From: Thauera sp.
Lineage (GTDB): Bacteria > Pseudomonadota > Gammaproteobacteria > Burkholderiales > Rhodocyclaceae
Reading direction: 5' to 3'
Assembly: GCA_024235615.1 (NCBI GenBank)
Contig: JACKMB010000008.1
Span: forward strand, 26,922-90,921
Length of the DNA stretch: 64,000 nucleotides
Shown: one piece after another, positions 55,599-63,636 of the stretch
Numbering within the stretch: position 1 is the stretch's first letter
Layout of the letters: each line of letters starts with the position of its first letter
Notes under the pieces: generated by a model
What the model was told of the DNA's origin: nothing
Database searches by the model: none
What the model saw: only the letters and a program-made list of their open reading frames with translations
Position numbers and translations under genes: made by a program

Positions 55599-56211
55599 CC
55601 AGATCGTTCATGTCGTCGATGACGACGAAGCCCTGCGCGACTCGCTCGCCTGGATGCTGGAGGCCAACGGCCACGCGGTGGCGGCGCACGAGTCGGGCGA
55701 GGCCTTCCTCGCCGCCTGCGAGCCGGGGATGACCGGCTGCGTGCTGCTCGACGTGCGCATGCCGGGCATGAGCGGGCTGGAGGTCTTCGAGGAGCTCGGG
55801 CGGCGGCGTTGCGGACTGCCGGTGGTGTTCATCACCGGCCATGGCGACGTGCCGATGGCGGTGTCCGCGCTCAAGCAGGGCGCGGTCGATTTCGTCGAGA
55901 AGCCTTTCGGCGAGCGCGAGATGCTGCGCGTGGTCGAGCAGTGCCTGCGCCTCGAGCGCGAGACCCGCGACCGCCGCCAGCAGGAGGCCGAGACCGCGCG
56001 CCGGCTCGAGCAGCTCACCCAGCGCGAGCGCGAGGTGCTCGAGCTGATCATCGTGGGCAAGCTCAACAAGCAGATCGCCGACGTGCTCGGCATCAGCATC
56101 AAGACCGTCGAGGTGCATCGCGCGCGCGTGATGGAGAAGATGGGCGCGCATTCGCTGGCCGAGCTCGTCCAGCACGTGGTCGCACTCGAGCCCGGCGCCT
56201 CCACGCGCTGA
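55573..56211 (+). CDS. Response regulator, FixJ/LuxR type
   Basis: A 212-residue regulator with receiver (acidic VVDDDEALRDS, phospho-Asp60 in LLDVRMPGMSG, Lys in VEKPF) and a LuxR-type HTH (LTQREREVLELIIVGKLNKQ). It is the likely partner of the overlapping histidine kinase. The start is TTG at 55573 with CGGAG upstream; GTG at 55582 is possible. Targets are unknown; FixJ-type pairs often control respiration or carbon-substrate genes. Confidence 0.9.
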   Translation: MSVVPAAPDQIVHVVDDDEALRDSLAWMLEANGHAVAAHESGEAFLAACEPGMTGCVLLDVRMPGMSGLEVFEELGRRRCGLPVVFITGHGDVPMAVSALKQGAVDFVEKPFGEREMLRVVEQCLRLERETRDRRQQEAETARRLEQLTQREREVLELIIVGKLNKQIADVLGISIKTVEVHRARVMEKMGAHSLAELVQHVVALEPGASTR

Positions 56212-56369
56212 CCCCGGCGCGCGCAATTGCGCGCCATGGCCAGACCTCCGCGGCGGCGCGTGCAGGAACTTTTTCCCGCCCGGGCGTCTCCGCCCCAGGG
56301 GCGCGCCATCGCCGCGCGCCTCGAGCACCCTCCGAACGTCCCTCGCCAGCGGCTGGACCCGACCTCCGA

Positions 56370-58112
56370 ATGACCGGAATCAACGCGCTCTTCCTGCTCA
56401 CCGGCCTGCTGCTGTTCATCAGCGTGCTCGCCAGCACCATCTCCGCCCGGCTCGGCCTGCCGCTGCTGCTGCTCTTCCTCGGCGTCGGCATGCTCGCCGG
56501 CGAGGACGGGCCGGGCGGCATCGTCTTCGAGGATTTCTTCATCGCCTCGCTGATCGCCCAGGCCGCGCTCTCGGTGATCCTGCTCGACGGCGGCCTGCGC
56601 ACGCGGGTGAGCAGCTTCCGCGTGGCGCTGCGGCCGGCGGCGGTGCTGGCGAGCTGGGGGGTGATCGGCACCGCGGGCCTGCTCGGCGTGTTCGCCACCT
56701 GGCTCCTCGATGTCGACTGGCGGCTGGGCATGCTGCTCGCGGCGATCGTCGGCTCGACCGACGCGGCCGCGGTGTTTGCATTGCTGCGCAACAGCGGGGT
56801 GCGCCTGAACGAGCGCGTGCAGGCCACGCTGGAGATCGAGTCCGGCGCCAACGACCCGATGGCGATCCTGCTCGTCACCGCGCTGGTCGGCATGCTGCTG
56901 CAGCCCGACACCGCCACGCTCGGCAGCTTCGTCTGGATGCTGACGAGCCAGCTCGGCCTCGGCGCCATCCTCGGCCTCGCCGGGGGCTGGGTGCTGTCGC
57001 GGCTGATGGCGAGGATGTCGTTGCCCGACGGGCTGTATGCGCTGCTGATCCTGTCCGGCGGCACGCTCGTCTTCGCGGCGACCAACCTGCTCAACGGCAG
57101 CGGCTTCCTCGCGGTGTATCTCGCCGGCGTGGTGGTGGGCAACCGCCGCAGCCACGCCACCGAGCACGTGCTGCGGGTGATGGACGGCCTGGCCTGGCTC
57201 GCCCAGGCAGGGATGTTCGTGGTGCTGGGCCTGCTGGTGACGCCTTCCAGGATGATCGACTACCTCCCCGAGGCGCTGGCGATGGCGGTGTTCCTGATGC
57301 TGGTGGCGCGGCCGCTGGCGGTGGCGATCGGGCTGGCGCCCTTTCGCTATCCGCGCAAGGAGCTGCTCTACGTGAGCTGGGTGGGCCTGCGCGGCGCGGT
57401 GCCGGTGGTGCTCGCGATCGTGCCGGTGGTGATGGGCGTGCCGGATTCGCAGCTGCTGTTCAATGTCGCCTTCGCGGTGGTGCTGCTGTCGCTGCTGGTG
57501 CAGGGGGCCACGGTGCCGATGGCTGCGCGCTGGCTGGGCGTCGAGGTGCCGCCGCGCGACGAGCCGCGCGACAAGCGCGAGGTCTGGGTGAGCGAGGTGG
57601 CGGCGGTGGACATGCTGGAGTTCTGCGTCGGCGCCGGTGCCAAGGCCGAGGGCCGCCACCCCGACGCGCTCGGCAGCGATCATCCCGGCCACGACGTGCG
57701 CTGCGTGGCCCTGGTGCGCGAGGGCGGGCTGCACCGCCTGACCCCCGACACCCGCCTGCGTCCTGGCGACTCGGTGTGGATGATCGCGCCCGACGAGATC
57801 TCCGAGCAGCTTGCGCGCAGCTTCGCCGGCAGCCGTGGTGAGCTCACCGCCAATGCCAGCTTCTTCGGCGAGTTCGTGGTTGATCCCGACAGCCGCGCGA
57901 GCGACCTCGCCGACGCCTACGGACTGCGCATCGAGGAGTCGGAGCGCGAACTGGCGATGGGCGAGCTGCTCGCCGTCCGCCTCGGCCGCCCGCCCGTGGT
58001 CGGCGACCGCGTCGAGATCGGCGCCTTCGTGCTCACCGTGCGCGAGATGGGCGACAAGGGCCGCATCACCGCGCTCGGCCTCAAGTGCCCGCCGCTTGGC
58101 GGGGGGCGTTGA
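56370..58112 (+). CDS. Potassium/proton antiporter, NhaP2 (CvrA) family
   Basis: A 580-residue CPA1 antiporter. About 12-13 helices (residues 1-395) include GSTDAAAVFALLR and ESGANDPMAILL, which hold the conserved Asp residues, and VSWVGLRGAVPVVLAI. A cytosolic RCK-C-like domain (GLHRLTPDTRLRPGDSVWMI) and a C-terminal CorC/HlyC-type domain follow, the layout of NhaP2. Start ATG at 56370 has no strong ribosome-binding site. Not coupled to its neighbours. Confidence 0.9.
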   Translation: MTGINALFLLTGLLLFISVLASTISARLGLPLLLLFLGVGMLAGEDGPGGIVFEDFFIASLIAQAALSVILLDGGLRTRVSSFRVALRPAAVLASWGVIGTAGLLGVFATWLLDVDWRLGMLLAAIVGSTDAAAVFALLRNSGVRLNERVQATLEIESGANDPMAILLVTALVGMLLQPDTATLGSFVWMLTSQLGLGAILGLAGGWVLSRLMARMSLPDGLYALLILSGGTLVFAATNLLNGSGFLAVYLAGVVVGNRRSHATEHVLRVMDGLAWLAQAGMFVVLGLLVTPSRMIDYLPEALAMAVFLMLVARPLAVAIGLAPFRYPRKELLYVSWVGLRGAVPVVLAIVPVVMGVPDSQLLFNVAFAVVLLSLLVQGATVPMAARWLGVEVPPRDEPRDKREVWVSEVAAVDMLEFCVGAGAKAEGRHPDALGSDHPGHDVRCVALVREGGLHRLTPDTRLRPGDSVWMIAPDEISEQLARSFAGSRGELTANASFFGEFVVDPDSRASDLADAYGLRIEESERELAMGELLAVRLGRPPVVGDRVEIGAFVLTVREMGDKGRITALGLKCPPLGGGR

Positions 58113-58212
58113 TTCGGGCCGCACGGGCGGCAGCATCCTCGTGCGAATCCGTCGTACGGGCCGTGCCCGCCGCGATGCTGTAAAATCCCCGCTTTTTTCG
58201 GGGGCTTGAAGG

Positions 58213-59100
58213 ATGACCGCTCGCATCATCGACGGCAACGCGCTTTCCGCGCAGGTTCGCGGCGAAATCGCCGAACGCGCGGCCGCGCTCACGGCGCGTG
58301 GCGTGCAGCCCTGCCTGGCGGTCATGCTGGTGGGCGCCGATCCGGCCTCCGCCGTCTATGTGCGCAACAAGGTCGCCGGCTGCGAGAAGGCCGGCATCCG
58401 CTCGCTGCGCTTCGACTACCCCGATACCGCCACCCAGGAAGAGGTCATGGCCCGGCTCGCCGAGCTCAACGCTGACCCGTCCGTGCATGGCATCCTGGTG
58501 CAGCTGCCGCTGCCCAGGCACCTCGACGAGACCGCGGTGCTCGAGGCCATCGACCTGAAGAAGGACGTCGACGGCTTCCACGCCGAGAACGTCGGCCGCC
58601 TGTCGCAGTGCCGCGAGGCCTTCATCCCATGCACCCCGCACGGCGTCATGAAGATGCTCGAGACCGCCGGCGTGCAGGTGCAGGGCGCCGAGGCGGTGGT
58701 GATCGGGCGCTCGAACATCGTCGGCAAGCCGATGGCCACGCTGCTGACCAACGCCGGCGCCACCGTCACCGTGTGCCACTCGAAGACGAAGGACCTCGCC
58801 TTCCACACCCGCCGCGCCGACATCCTGGTGGCGGCGATCGGCAAGCCGCGCTTCGTCACCGGCGACATGATCAAGCCGGGCGCCACCGTGATCGACGTCG
58901 GCATCAACCGCCTGCAGGACGGCCCCGACGCCGGCAAGCTTTGCGGCGACGTGGATTTCGAGTCGGCGAAGGAAGTCGCCGGCGCCATCACCCCGGTGCC
59001 GGGCGGCGTGGGGCCGATGACCATCACCATGCTGCTGGAAAACACCGTGATTTCCGCCGAGCGCGCCGCGAGTGATCGCAAGCTCGCAGCCGGCAAGTGA
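58213..59100 (+). CDS. folD: Methylenetetrahydrofolate dehydrogenase/cyclohydrolase
   Basis: A 295-residue bifunctional FolD, oxidising 5,10-methylene-THF and hydrolysing the product to 10-formyl-THF for purine synthesis. The motifs [14 protein letters not shown] (catalytic Lys), [21 protein letters not shown] and [11 protein letters not shown] are present. GAAGG precedes the ATG. A TAAAAT (58181-58186) and a short CCCCG/CGGGG hairpin lie just upstream. purE follows after ten bases. Confidence 0.97.
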   Translation: MTARIIDGNALSAQVRGEIAERAAALTARGVQPCLAVMLVGADPASAVYVRNKVAGCEKAGIRSLRFDYPDTATQEEVMARLAELNADPSVHGILVQLPLPRHLDETAVLEAIDLKKDVDGFHAENVGRLSQCREAFIPCTPHGVMKMLETAGVQVQGAEAVVIGRSNIVGKPMATLLTNAGATVTVCHSKTKDLAFHTRRADILVAAIGKPRFVTGDMIKPGATVIDVGINRLQDGPDAGKLCGDVDFESAKEVAGAITPVPGGVGPMTITMLLENTVISAERAASDRKLAAGK

Positions 59101-59110
59101 GGACTGCGAG

Positions 59111-59602
59111 ATGAGCGAAACCCAACCCGTCGTCGGCATCATCATGGGCTCCAACTCGGACTGGCCCACCATGAAGGCCGCCGCCAAGATGCTGGAAGAC
59201 TTCGGCGTGCCCTTCGAGGCGCGCGTCGTCTCCGCCCACCGCACGCCCGACCTGATGTTCGATTACGCCGAGGCCGCGCGCGGGCGCGGGCTCAAGGCGA
59301 TCATCGCGGGTGCGGGCGGCGCGGCGCACCTGCCGGGCATGGTCGCTGCCAAGACCACGCTGCCGGTGCTGGGCGTGCCGGTGCAGTCGAAGGCCCTGTC
59401 GGGGCAGGATTCGCTGCTCTCCATCGTGCAGATGCCCAAGGGCATCCCGGTCGCCACCTTCGCCATCGGCGAGGCGGGCGCGGCCAACGCCGGCCTGTTC
59501 GCGGTGGCGCTGCTGGCGGTCGAGGACCCGGCGCTGGCGCAGAAGCTTGCCGACTTCCGTGCCCGCCAGACCCAGGCGGTGCTCGACATGAGCCTGGATT
59601 GA
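59111..59602 (+). CDS. purE: N5-carboxyaminoimidazole ribonucleotide mutase
   Basis: A 163-residue class I PurE that converts N5-CAIR to [24 protein letters not shown] and the [12 protein letters not shown] loop are typical. Ten bases after folD and ten before purK, so the three are probably co-transcribed. Confidence 0.97.
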   Translation: MSETQPVVGIIMGSNSDWPTMKAAAKMLEDFGVPFEARVVSAHRTPDLMFDYAEAARGRGLKAIIAGAGGAAHLPGMVAAKTTLPVLGVPVQSKALSGQDSLLSIVQMPKGIPVATFAIGEAGAANAGLFAVALLAVEDPALAQKLADFRARQTQAVLDMSLD

Positions 59603-59612
59603 GAGCCGCATC

Positions 59613-60767
59613 ATGATCCTCCCGCCTGCCACCCTCGGCATGCTCGGCGGCGGCCAGCTCGGCCGCTTTTTCGTTTCGGCCGCGCACGAGATGGGCTACA
59701 AGGTCTGGGTGCTCGACCCCGACCCGCACAGCCCCGCCGGCCTCATCGCCGACCGCCACCTGGTCGCCGCCTACGACGACTACGTCGCGCTCGACACCCT
59801 GGGCAGCGGGTGCGCCGCGGTGACCACCGAGTTCGAGAACGTCCCCGCCGACACGCTAGACTACCTGACCAAGTTCATCCCGGTGCATCCGGCGGCGAGC
59901 GCGGTCGCGGTGTGCCAGAACCGCATCGCCGAGAAGACCTTCCTCGCCGACCACGGCCTGCCGCACGGCCCGTTTGCGGTCATCCGCGGCGAGGACGACG
60001 TGCGCAACGCCAACGCCGGCCTGTTCCCCGCCATCCTCAAGGTCGCCCGCTTCGGCTACGACGGCAAGGGCCAGGCCCGCGTCGCCGACCGCGACGAGGC
60101 GCTCGCCGCCTTCCAGCACTTCAAGGGCGAGCCCTGCGTGCTGGAGAAGATGCTGGCGCTGGACTACGAGGTGTCGGTGGTGCTGGCGCGCGACGAGGCG
60201 GGCAACGTGCGCGCCTTCCCGACCGGCGAGAACCGCCACCGCAACGGCATCCTCGACGTGACCATCGCGCCGGCGCGGGCGTCGGCCTGTCTCAGGGACA
60301 ACGCGCAGGAGATCGCCGAACGCATCGCCGACAAGCTCGGCTACATCGGCACGCTGGGCGTGGAGTTCTTCGTCTGCCGCGGCGAGCTGGTGGTCAACGA
60401 GATGGCGCCGCGCCCGCACAACAGTGGCCACCACACCATCGACGCCTGCGACGCCAGCCAGTACGAGCAGCAGGTGAGGGCGCTGTGCGGCCTGCCGCTG
60501 GCCACGCCGCGCCAGCACTCGGCAGCGGTGATGGTGAACCTGCTCGGCGAGCTGTGGTACGAGGACGGCAAGGGCCACGGCGCCTACCGCGAGCCCGAAT
60601 GGTCGCTGCTCCACGCGGTGCCCGGCCTGCGCCTGCACCTGTACGGCAAGCACCACGCCCGCCCCGGGCGCAAGATGGGCCACTTCGTGGTCACCGGCGA
60701 CGAGGCCGAGGTCGTGCTCGAGCGCGCGCTCGCCGCGCGTGCCGCGATCGGCATCCGCGACGAGTGA
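59613..60767 (+). CDS. purK: N5-carboxyaminoimidazole ribonucleotide synthase
   Basis: A 384-residue ATP-grasp enzyme making N5-CAIR from AIR, bicarbonate and ATP. LGMLGGGQLGRFF at the N-terminus, TTEFENVPADTL, and FFVCRGELVVNEMAPRPHNSG in the ATP-grasp core identify PurK. It feeds PurE, encoded just upstream. Confidence 0.97.
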   Translation: MILPPATLGMLGGGQLGRFFVSAAHEMGYKVWVLDPDPHSPAGLIADRHLVAAYDDYVALDTLGSGCAAVTTEFENVPADTLDYLTKFIPVHPAASAVAVCQNRIAEKTFLADHGLPHGPFAVIRGEDDVRNANAGLFPAILKVARFGYDGKGQARVADRDEALAAFQHFKGEPCVLEKMLALDYEVSVVLARDEAGNVRAFPTGENRHRNGILDVTIAPARASACLRDNAQEIAERIADKLGYIGTLGVEFFVCRGELVVNEMAPRPHNSGHHTIDACDASQYEQQVRALCGLPLATPRQHSAAVMVNLLGELWYEDGKGHGAYREPEWSLLHAVPGLRLHLYGKHHARPGRKMGHFVVTGDEAEVVLERALAARAAIGIRDE

Positions 60768-60777
60768 GCACGGGCCG

Positions 60778-61887
60778 ATGAGCGACTCCGGGGCCAGGGC
60801 GCGCGGCCGCATCGAATCCGCCACGCCGGGCGCGATCTCCGAGGCGGCCGCCTTGCTGCGCGCGGGCGAGCTCGTCGGCATGCCGACCGAGACGGTCTAT
60901 GGCCTGGCTGCGGATGCGCTCGACCCCGCGGCGGTGAAGAAGATCTTCGCCGCCAAGGGCCGCCCCGCCGACCATCCGCTGATCGTGCACCTGCCCTCGG
61001 CCGAGCACCTGCCGCAGTGGGCCGCCGCCATCCCCAAGGACGCGATTGCGCTCGCGCGCGCCTTCTGGCCCGGCCCGCTGACGCTGATCCTCAAGCGTAC
61101 GCCCGAGGTCCCCGACGAGGTCACCGGCGGGCAGGACACCGTCGGCGTGCGCGTGCCCGCGCATCCGGTCGCGCTCGCGCTGCTGCGCGCCTTCGACGGC
61201 GGCCTGGCCGCGCCCAGCGCCAACCGCTTCGGCCGCATCAGCCCCACCACCGCCGCGCACGTGCAGGAAGAACTCGGCGAGCGCGTGGCGCTGATCCTCG
61301 ACGGCGGCGCCTGCGAGGTCGGCATCGAATCCACCATCCTCGACTTCTCGCGCGACGTGCCGGAGATCCTGCGCCCGGGCGCGATCGGCCCGGAGGACAT
61401 CGCCCGCGTCATCGGCCGCCGGCCGCGCGTGCGCGGCGAGGTGCAGCTGGCGGTCGATGAGAGGGCGGTCGGGCAGGGGCGTGCAGAGCTTGCCGGGGGC
61501 AGGGCCACGGGCGTGGTCGCGTCTGCCGCAGCCGATTCCGCCCCGCGCGTCTCCGGCGCGCTGGCCGCCCACTACGCGCCGCGGACGCCGCTGCGTCTGG
61601 TCGAGCCCGCGCTGCTCGTCGACGAGGCCGTCGCGCTCGCGGGCGAGGGCAGCCGCGTCACCGTCCTCGCCCATTCGACCGCCGATCCGCAGGACGCCCG
61701 CCTGACCTGGCGCTCCCTGCCGGCCGATCCCGCCGCCTATGCGCAGGGCCTGTACGCCAGCCTGCGTGCCCTCGACGCCCTCGGTGCGGACTTCATCCTG
61801 ATCGAAGCGCTCCCCGGCGGCCCCGGCTGGCGCGCCGTCGCCGACCGCCTCGGCCGCGCCGCCGTCGGCTCCGGCAGCCCCGACTAA
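60778..61887 (+). CDS. L-threonylcarbamoyladenylate synthase, Sua5 type
   Basis: A 369-residue protein with an N-terminal YrdC/TsaC domain (KIFAAKGRPADHPLIVH; FWPGPLTLIL; SANRFGRISPT) and a C-terminal Sua5 domain (from about residue 250; SGALAAHYAPRTPLRL). It makes threonylcarbamoyl-AMP for the t6A37 tRNA modification. It begins ten bases after purK. A short Ala/Gly-rich segment joins the domains. Confidence 0.93.
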   Translation: MSDSGARARGRIESATPGAISEAAALLRAGELVGMPTETVYGLAADALDPAAVKKIFAAKGRPADHPLIVHLPSAEHLPQWAAAIPKDAIALARAFWPGPLTLILKRTPEVPDEVTGGQDTVGVRVPAHPVALALLRAFDGGLAAPSANRFGRISPTTAAHVQEELGERVALILDGGACEVGIESTILDFSRDVPEILRPGAIGPEDIARVIGRRPRVRGEVQLAVDERAVGQGRAELAGGRATGVVASAAADSAPRVSGALAAHYAPRTPLRLVEPALLVDEAVALAGEGSRVTVLAHSTADPQDARLTWRSLPADPAAYAQGLYASLRALDALGADFILIEALPGGPGWRAVADRLGRAAVGSGSPD

Positions 61888-61896
61888 GCCCGTCCG

Positions 61897-62090
61897 CCGC
61901 CTTCGCGGCTGCCGCCGCTCCTACACATGCTTGGCCTCGTTCGGGTTTCTGTAGGAGCGCCGGCAGGCGCGAACACGGCGCCCCGCACTCGCGCCGCCGC
62001 TGCGCCACCGCCTTCACGGCTGCCGCCGCTCCTACACATGCTTGGCCCCGTTCGGGTTTCTGTAGGAGCGCCGGCAGGCGCGAACACGGC
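61897..62090. repeat. REP-like 83-bp repeat, two copies
   Basis: Two 83-base units, 61897-61979 and 62008-62090, differ at two positions. Each has a left half (TTCGCGGCTGCC + GCCGCTCCTACA) and a right half (TGTAGGAGCGCC + GGCAGGCGCGAA) that are near-perfect inverted repeats around CATGCTTGGCC...GGGTTTC. The structure resembles REP/BIME elements. The 347-base gap between the Sua5 gene and tRNA-Ala holds these and the tRNA promoter only. Single halves recur at 27108, 46519 and 48274. Confidence 0.85.
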
Positions 62091-62215
62091 CCGTGGCCCA
62101 TCCACACGCCGATTGCAGAACCGCTGCACGCGGCTCGTGCCGCTCCTGCCAGAGCCAGGAAACGCGACGGTACGCAAATGCACTCGAGGCCCTTCCCTTT
62201 CCTGCGGTGCCTCAC

Positions 62216-62221
62216 TATAAT
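62216..62221 (+). promoter_or_regulatory. -10 element of the tRNA-Ala promoter
   Basis: Perfect TATAAT followed by GCGCGC, 13 bases before the tRNA; the matching -35 (TTCCCT, 62193-62198, 17-base spacer) is weak. The GC-rich discriminator suits stringent control. Confidence 0.65.
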
Positions 62222-62234
62222 GCGCGCTCTTTCA

Positions 62235-62310
62235 GGGCCGATAGCTCAGCTGGGAGAGCGCTGCGTTCGCAATGCAGAGGTCGGGAGTTCGATCCTCCTT
62301 CGGTCCACCA
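62235..62310 (+). tRNA. tRNA-Ala (anticodon CGC)
   Basis: A 76-nt tRNA with encoded CCA. Acceptor GGGCCGA pairs with TCGGTCC and includes the G3-U70 alanine identity pair; the anticodon loop TTCGCAA gives CGC, reading GCG, a heavily used Ala codon in this GC-rich genome. Confidence 0.96.
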
Positions 62311-62316
62311 TTTTCC

Positions 62317-62345
62317 AAAGGCCAGACATTGCTCTGGCCTTTTTC
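62317..62345 (+). terminator. Intrinsic terminator after tRNA-Ala
   Basis: AAAGGCCAGA with TCTGGCCTTT around a short CATTGC loop, followed by TT; the T run begins in the 3' arm. Confidence 0.85.
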
Positions 62346-62465
62346 ACGCCTGCCCGAAACCCCAATGTTGGCGCGGGTTTCGCGTTTCGTGCGAAAAGGG
62401 CGAGCAGCCCCAGGGGCCCTGTTTTCGAGGGTTTTTCGCCCTCTTTGCTCTCCGTTCTCTGTTTC

Positions 62466-62485
62466 TGCGAAAGCCGGCTTTCGCA
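62466..62485. repeat. Perfect 20-bp palindrome
   Basis: TGCGAAAGCC / GGCTTTCGCA without a loop, in the 275-base gap between the tRNA terminator and the UPF0178 gene. It may be a protein-binding site; no T run suggests a terminator. Nothing else is evident in this gap. Confidence 0.55.
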
Positions 62486-62619
62486 CGTGGCCTATACAAA
62501 TCAATGGGTTACGAAAGGCAGTTTGACCCGTCACTTGGCAGGCGGAGGCGACAGATTGGCTGCGTGGTGGGGCTGAGAAGCGGGCGTGGGGCCTTGGTAA
62601 CGGATTTGAGAGGTACGCC

Positions 62620-63072
62620 ATGCACATCTGGGTCGATGCCGATGCCTGTCCCGGCTTCATCAAAGACATCCTGTTTCGCGCCGCCGAGCGCACCGGGCTG
62701 CCGCTCACCTTGGTGGCAAACCAGTACCTGCGCGTGCCTGGTCTGCCCAACATCAGGATGACTCAGGTGCCCAGCGGCTTCGACGAGGCTGACAAGTACA
62801 TCGTGGCCAATGTGCAAGCCGGCGATCTGGTAATCACCGCCGACATCCCGCTCGCGGCCGAAGTGGTCGCACGCGACGCCCATGCCCTTTCGCCCAAGGG
62901 CGAACTCTACGGGAAGGAGAACATCCGCGAGCTACTCGACCTGCGCAACTTCATGGACACTCTGCGCAGCACGGGTGTCGATACGGGCGGCCCGGCACCG
63001 TTCAGTGCGGCTGACCGGCAGAGTTTTGCGAATCGACTCGATCGACTGTTACGGGCGCAGAAACGGTTGTGA
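62620..63072 (+). CDS. UPF0178 (YaiI/YqxD, DUF188) family protein
   Basis: A 150-residue protein of a conserved family with a PIN-like nuclease fold. [16 protein letters not shown] at the N-terminus, [16 protein letters not shown] and [13 protein letters not shown] are the family hallmarks. Biological role unknown. GAGAGG lies about seven bases before the ATG. Confidence 0.95.
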   Translation: MHIWVDADACPGFIKDILFRAAERTGLPLTLVANQYLRVPGLPNIRMTQVPSGFDEADKYIVANVQAGDLVITADIPLAAEVVARDAHALSPKGELYGKENIRELLDLRNFMDTLRSTGVDTGGPAPFSAADRQSFANRLDRLLRAQKRL

Positions 63073-63180
63073 GTGGCCCCGTCTGGCCATAACCCGCAAC
63101 ACGCTTTGCTCTCTTGAACCCTGAATTACCAGCGACCTCTCCCCGCTGCCGCACGCTGGCGGCTGCGCAGCTGTTTGGCG

Positions 63181-63348
63181 ATGACCGTGCTCGCTGCGCT
63201 GGCCGCCTGGGGCGCGACCGTGCTGCTGTGGCCGCAGCTCGCGCGCGGTAACGTGCGCTACTGCCTGCAGGCCTATGTGGTCGCGGTGGTATGGCTGGCG
63301 GTGGTCGGCAGTGTGCTGGGTGTGAAGCTGTTGCCGGCCTGGGGCTGA
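63181..63348 (+). CDS. Possible 55-residue membrane protein
   Basis: A short frame with two hydrophobic segments (TVLAALAAWGATVLLW and AYVVAVVWLAVVGSVLGV) and codon use like the surrounding genome. There is no good ribosome-binding site at the ATG (63181). The frame stays open back to 63118 but with no other ATG. It could be a small protein or the remains of a longer membrane-protein gene. Not recognised. Confidence 0.35.
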   Translation: MTVLAALAAWGATVLLWPQLARGNVRYCLQAYVVAVVWLAVVGSVLGVKLLPAWG

Positions 63349-63402
63349 CACGCGTCAGGCAGGATCACTGCAGAGTGGTCCGTTTGTCTTTGCGCGGTCG
63401 CA

Positions 63403-63588
63403 TCAGCGTGGTGCAGGCTCGGCGACGAAGGCGCGCGAGTCGAAGCCCCGGAAGAACGCGCGCGCCGCGCTTTCGGACTTGGCTCGCAGCCAGTCTCCCC
63501 AAGCCTCATCCGGCAGGATCACCACCGAGCGCTTCTCGTCGCCCGGGTCGGCGCGGTACTCCGATGTGCGACAATCTACGCGATGCAC
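63403..63588 (-). pseudogene. C-terminal remnant of a SRAP (YedK/HMCES-like) gene
   Basis: About 48 residues (GDEKRSVVILPDEAWGDWL ... FVAEPAPR, then stop) resemble the C-terminal end of SOS-response-associated peptidases, which crosslink to abasic sites in single-stranded DNA. The family's catalytic N-terminal Cys2 and main domain are absent; upstream of about 63555 the sequence is unrelated. This is a truncated fragment, presumably non-functional. Confidence 0.55.
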
Positions 63589-63636
63589 ACATGCGCGGGC
63601 TGGAGCAGTCCGAGCCTGAAAGGTCGCTGACGTATC

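Noticed and set aside
61897-62090. Minimal CRISPR array
   Set aside because: Only two long (83 bp) units with internal inverted symmetry, no spacer-sized unique segments and no cas genes; REP-like explains it better.
62235-62310. tRNA-Ala(CGC) as an integrated-element attachment site
   Set aside because: No second copy of the tRNA 3' end and no integrase gene are found within the window; only the downstream remnant hints at it.
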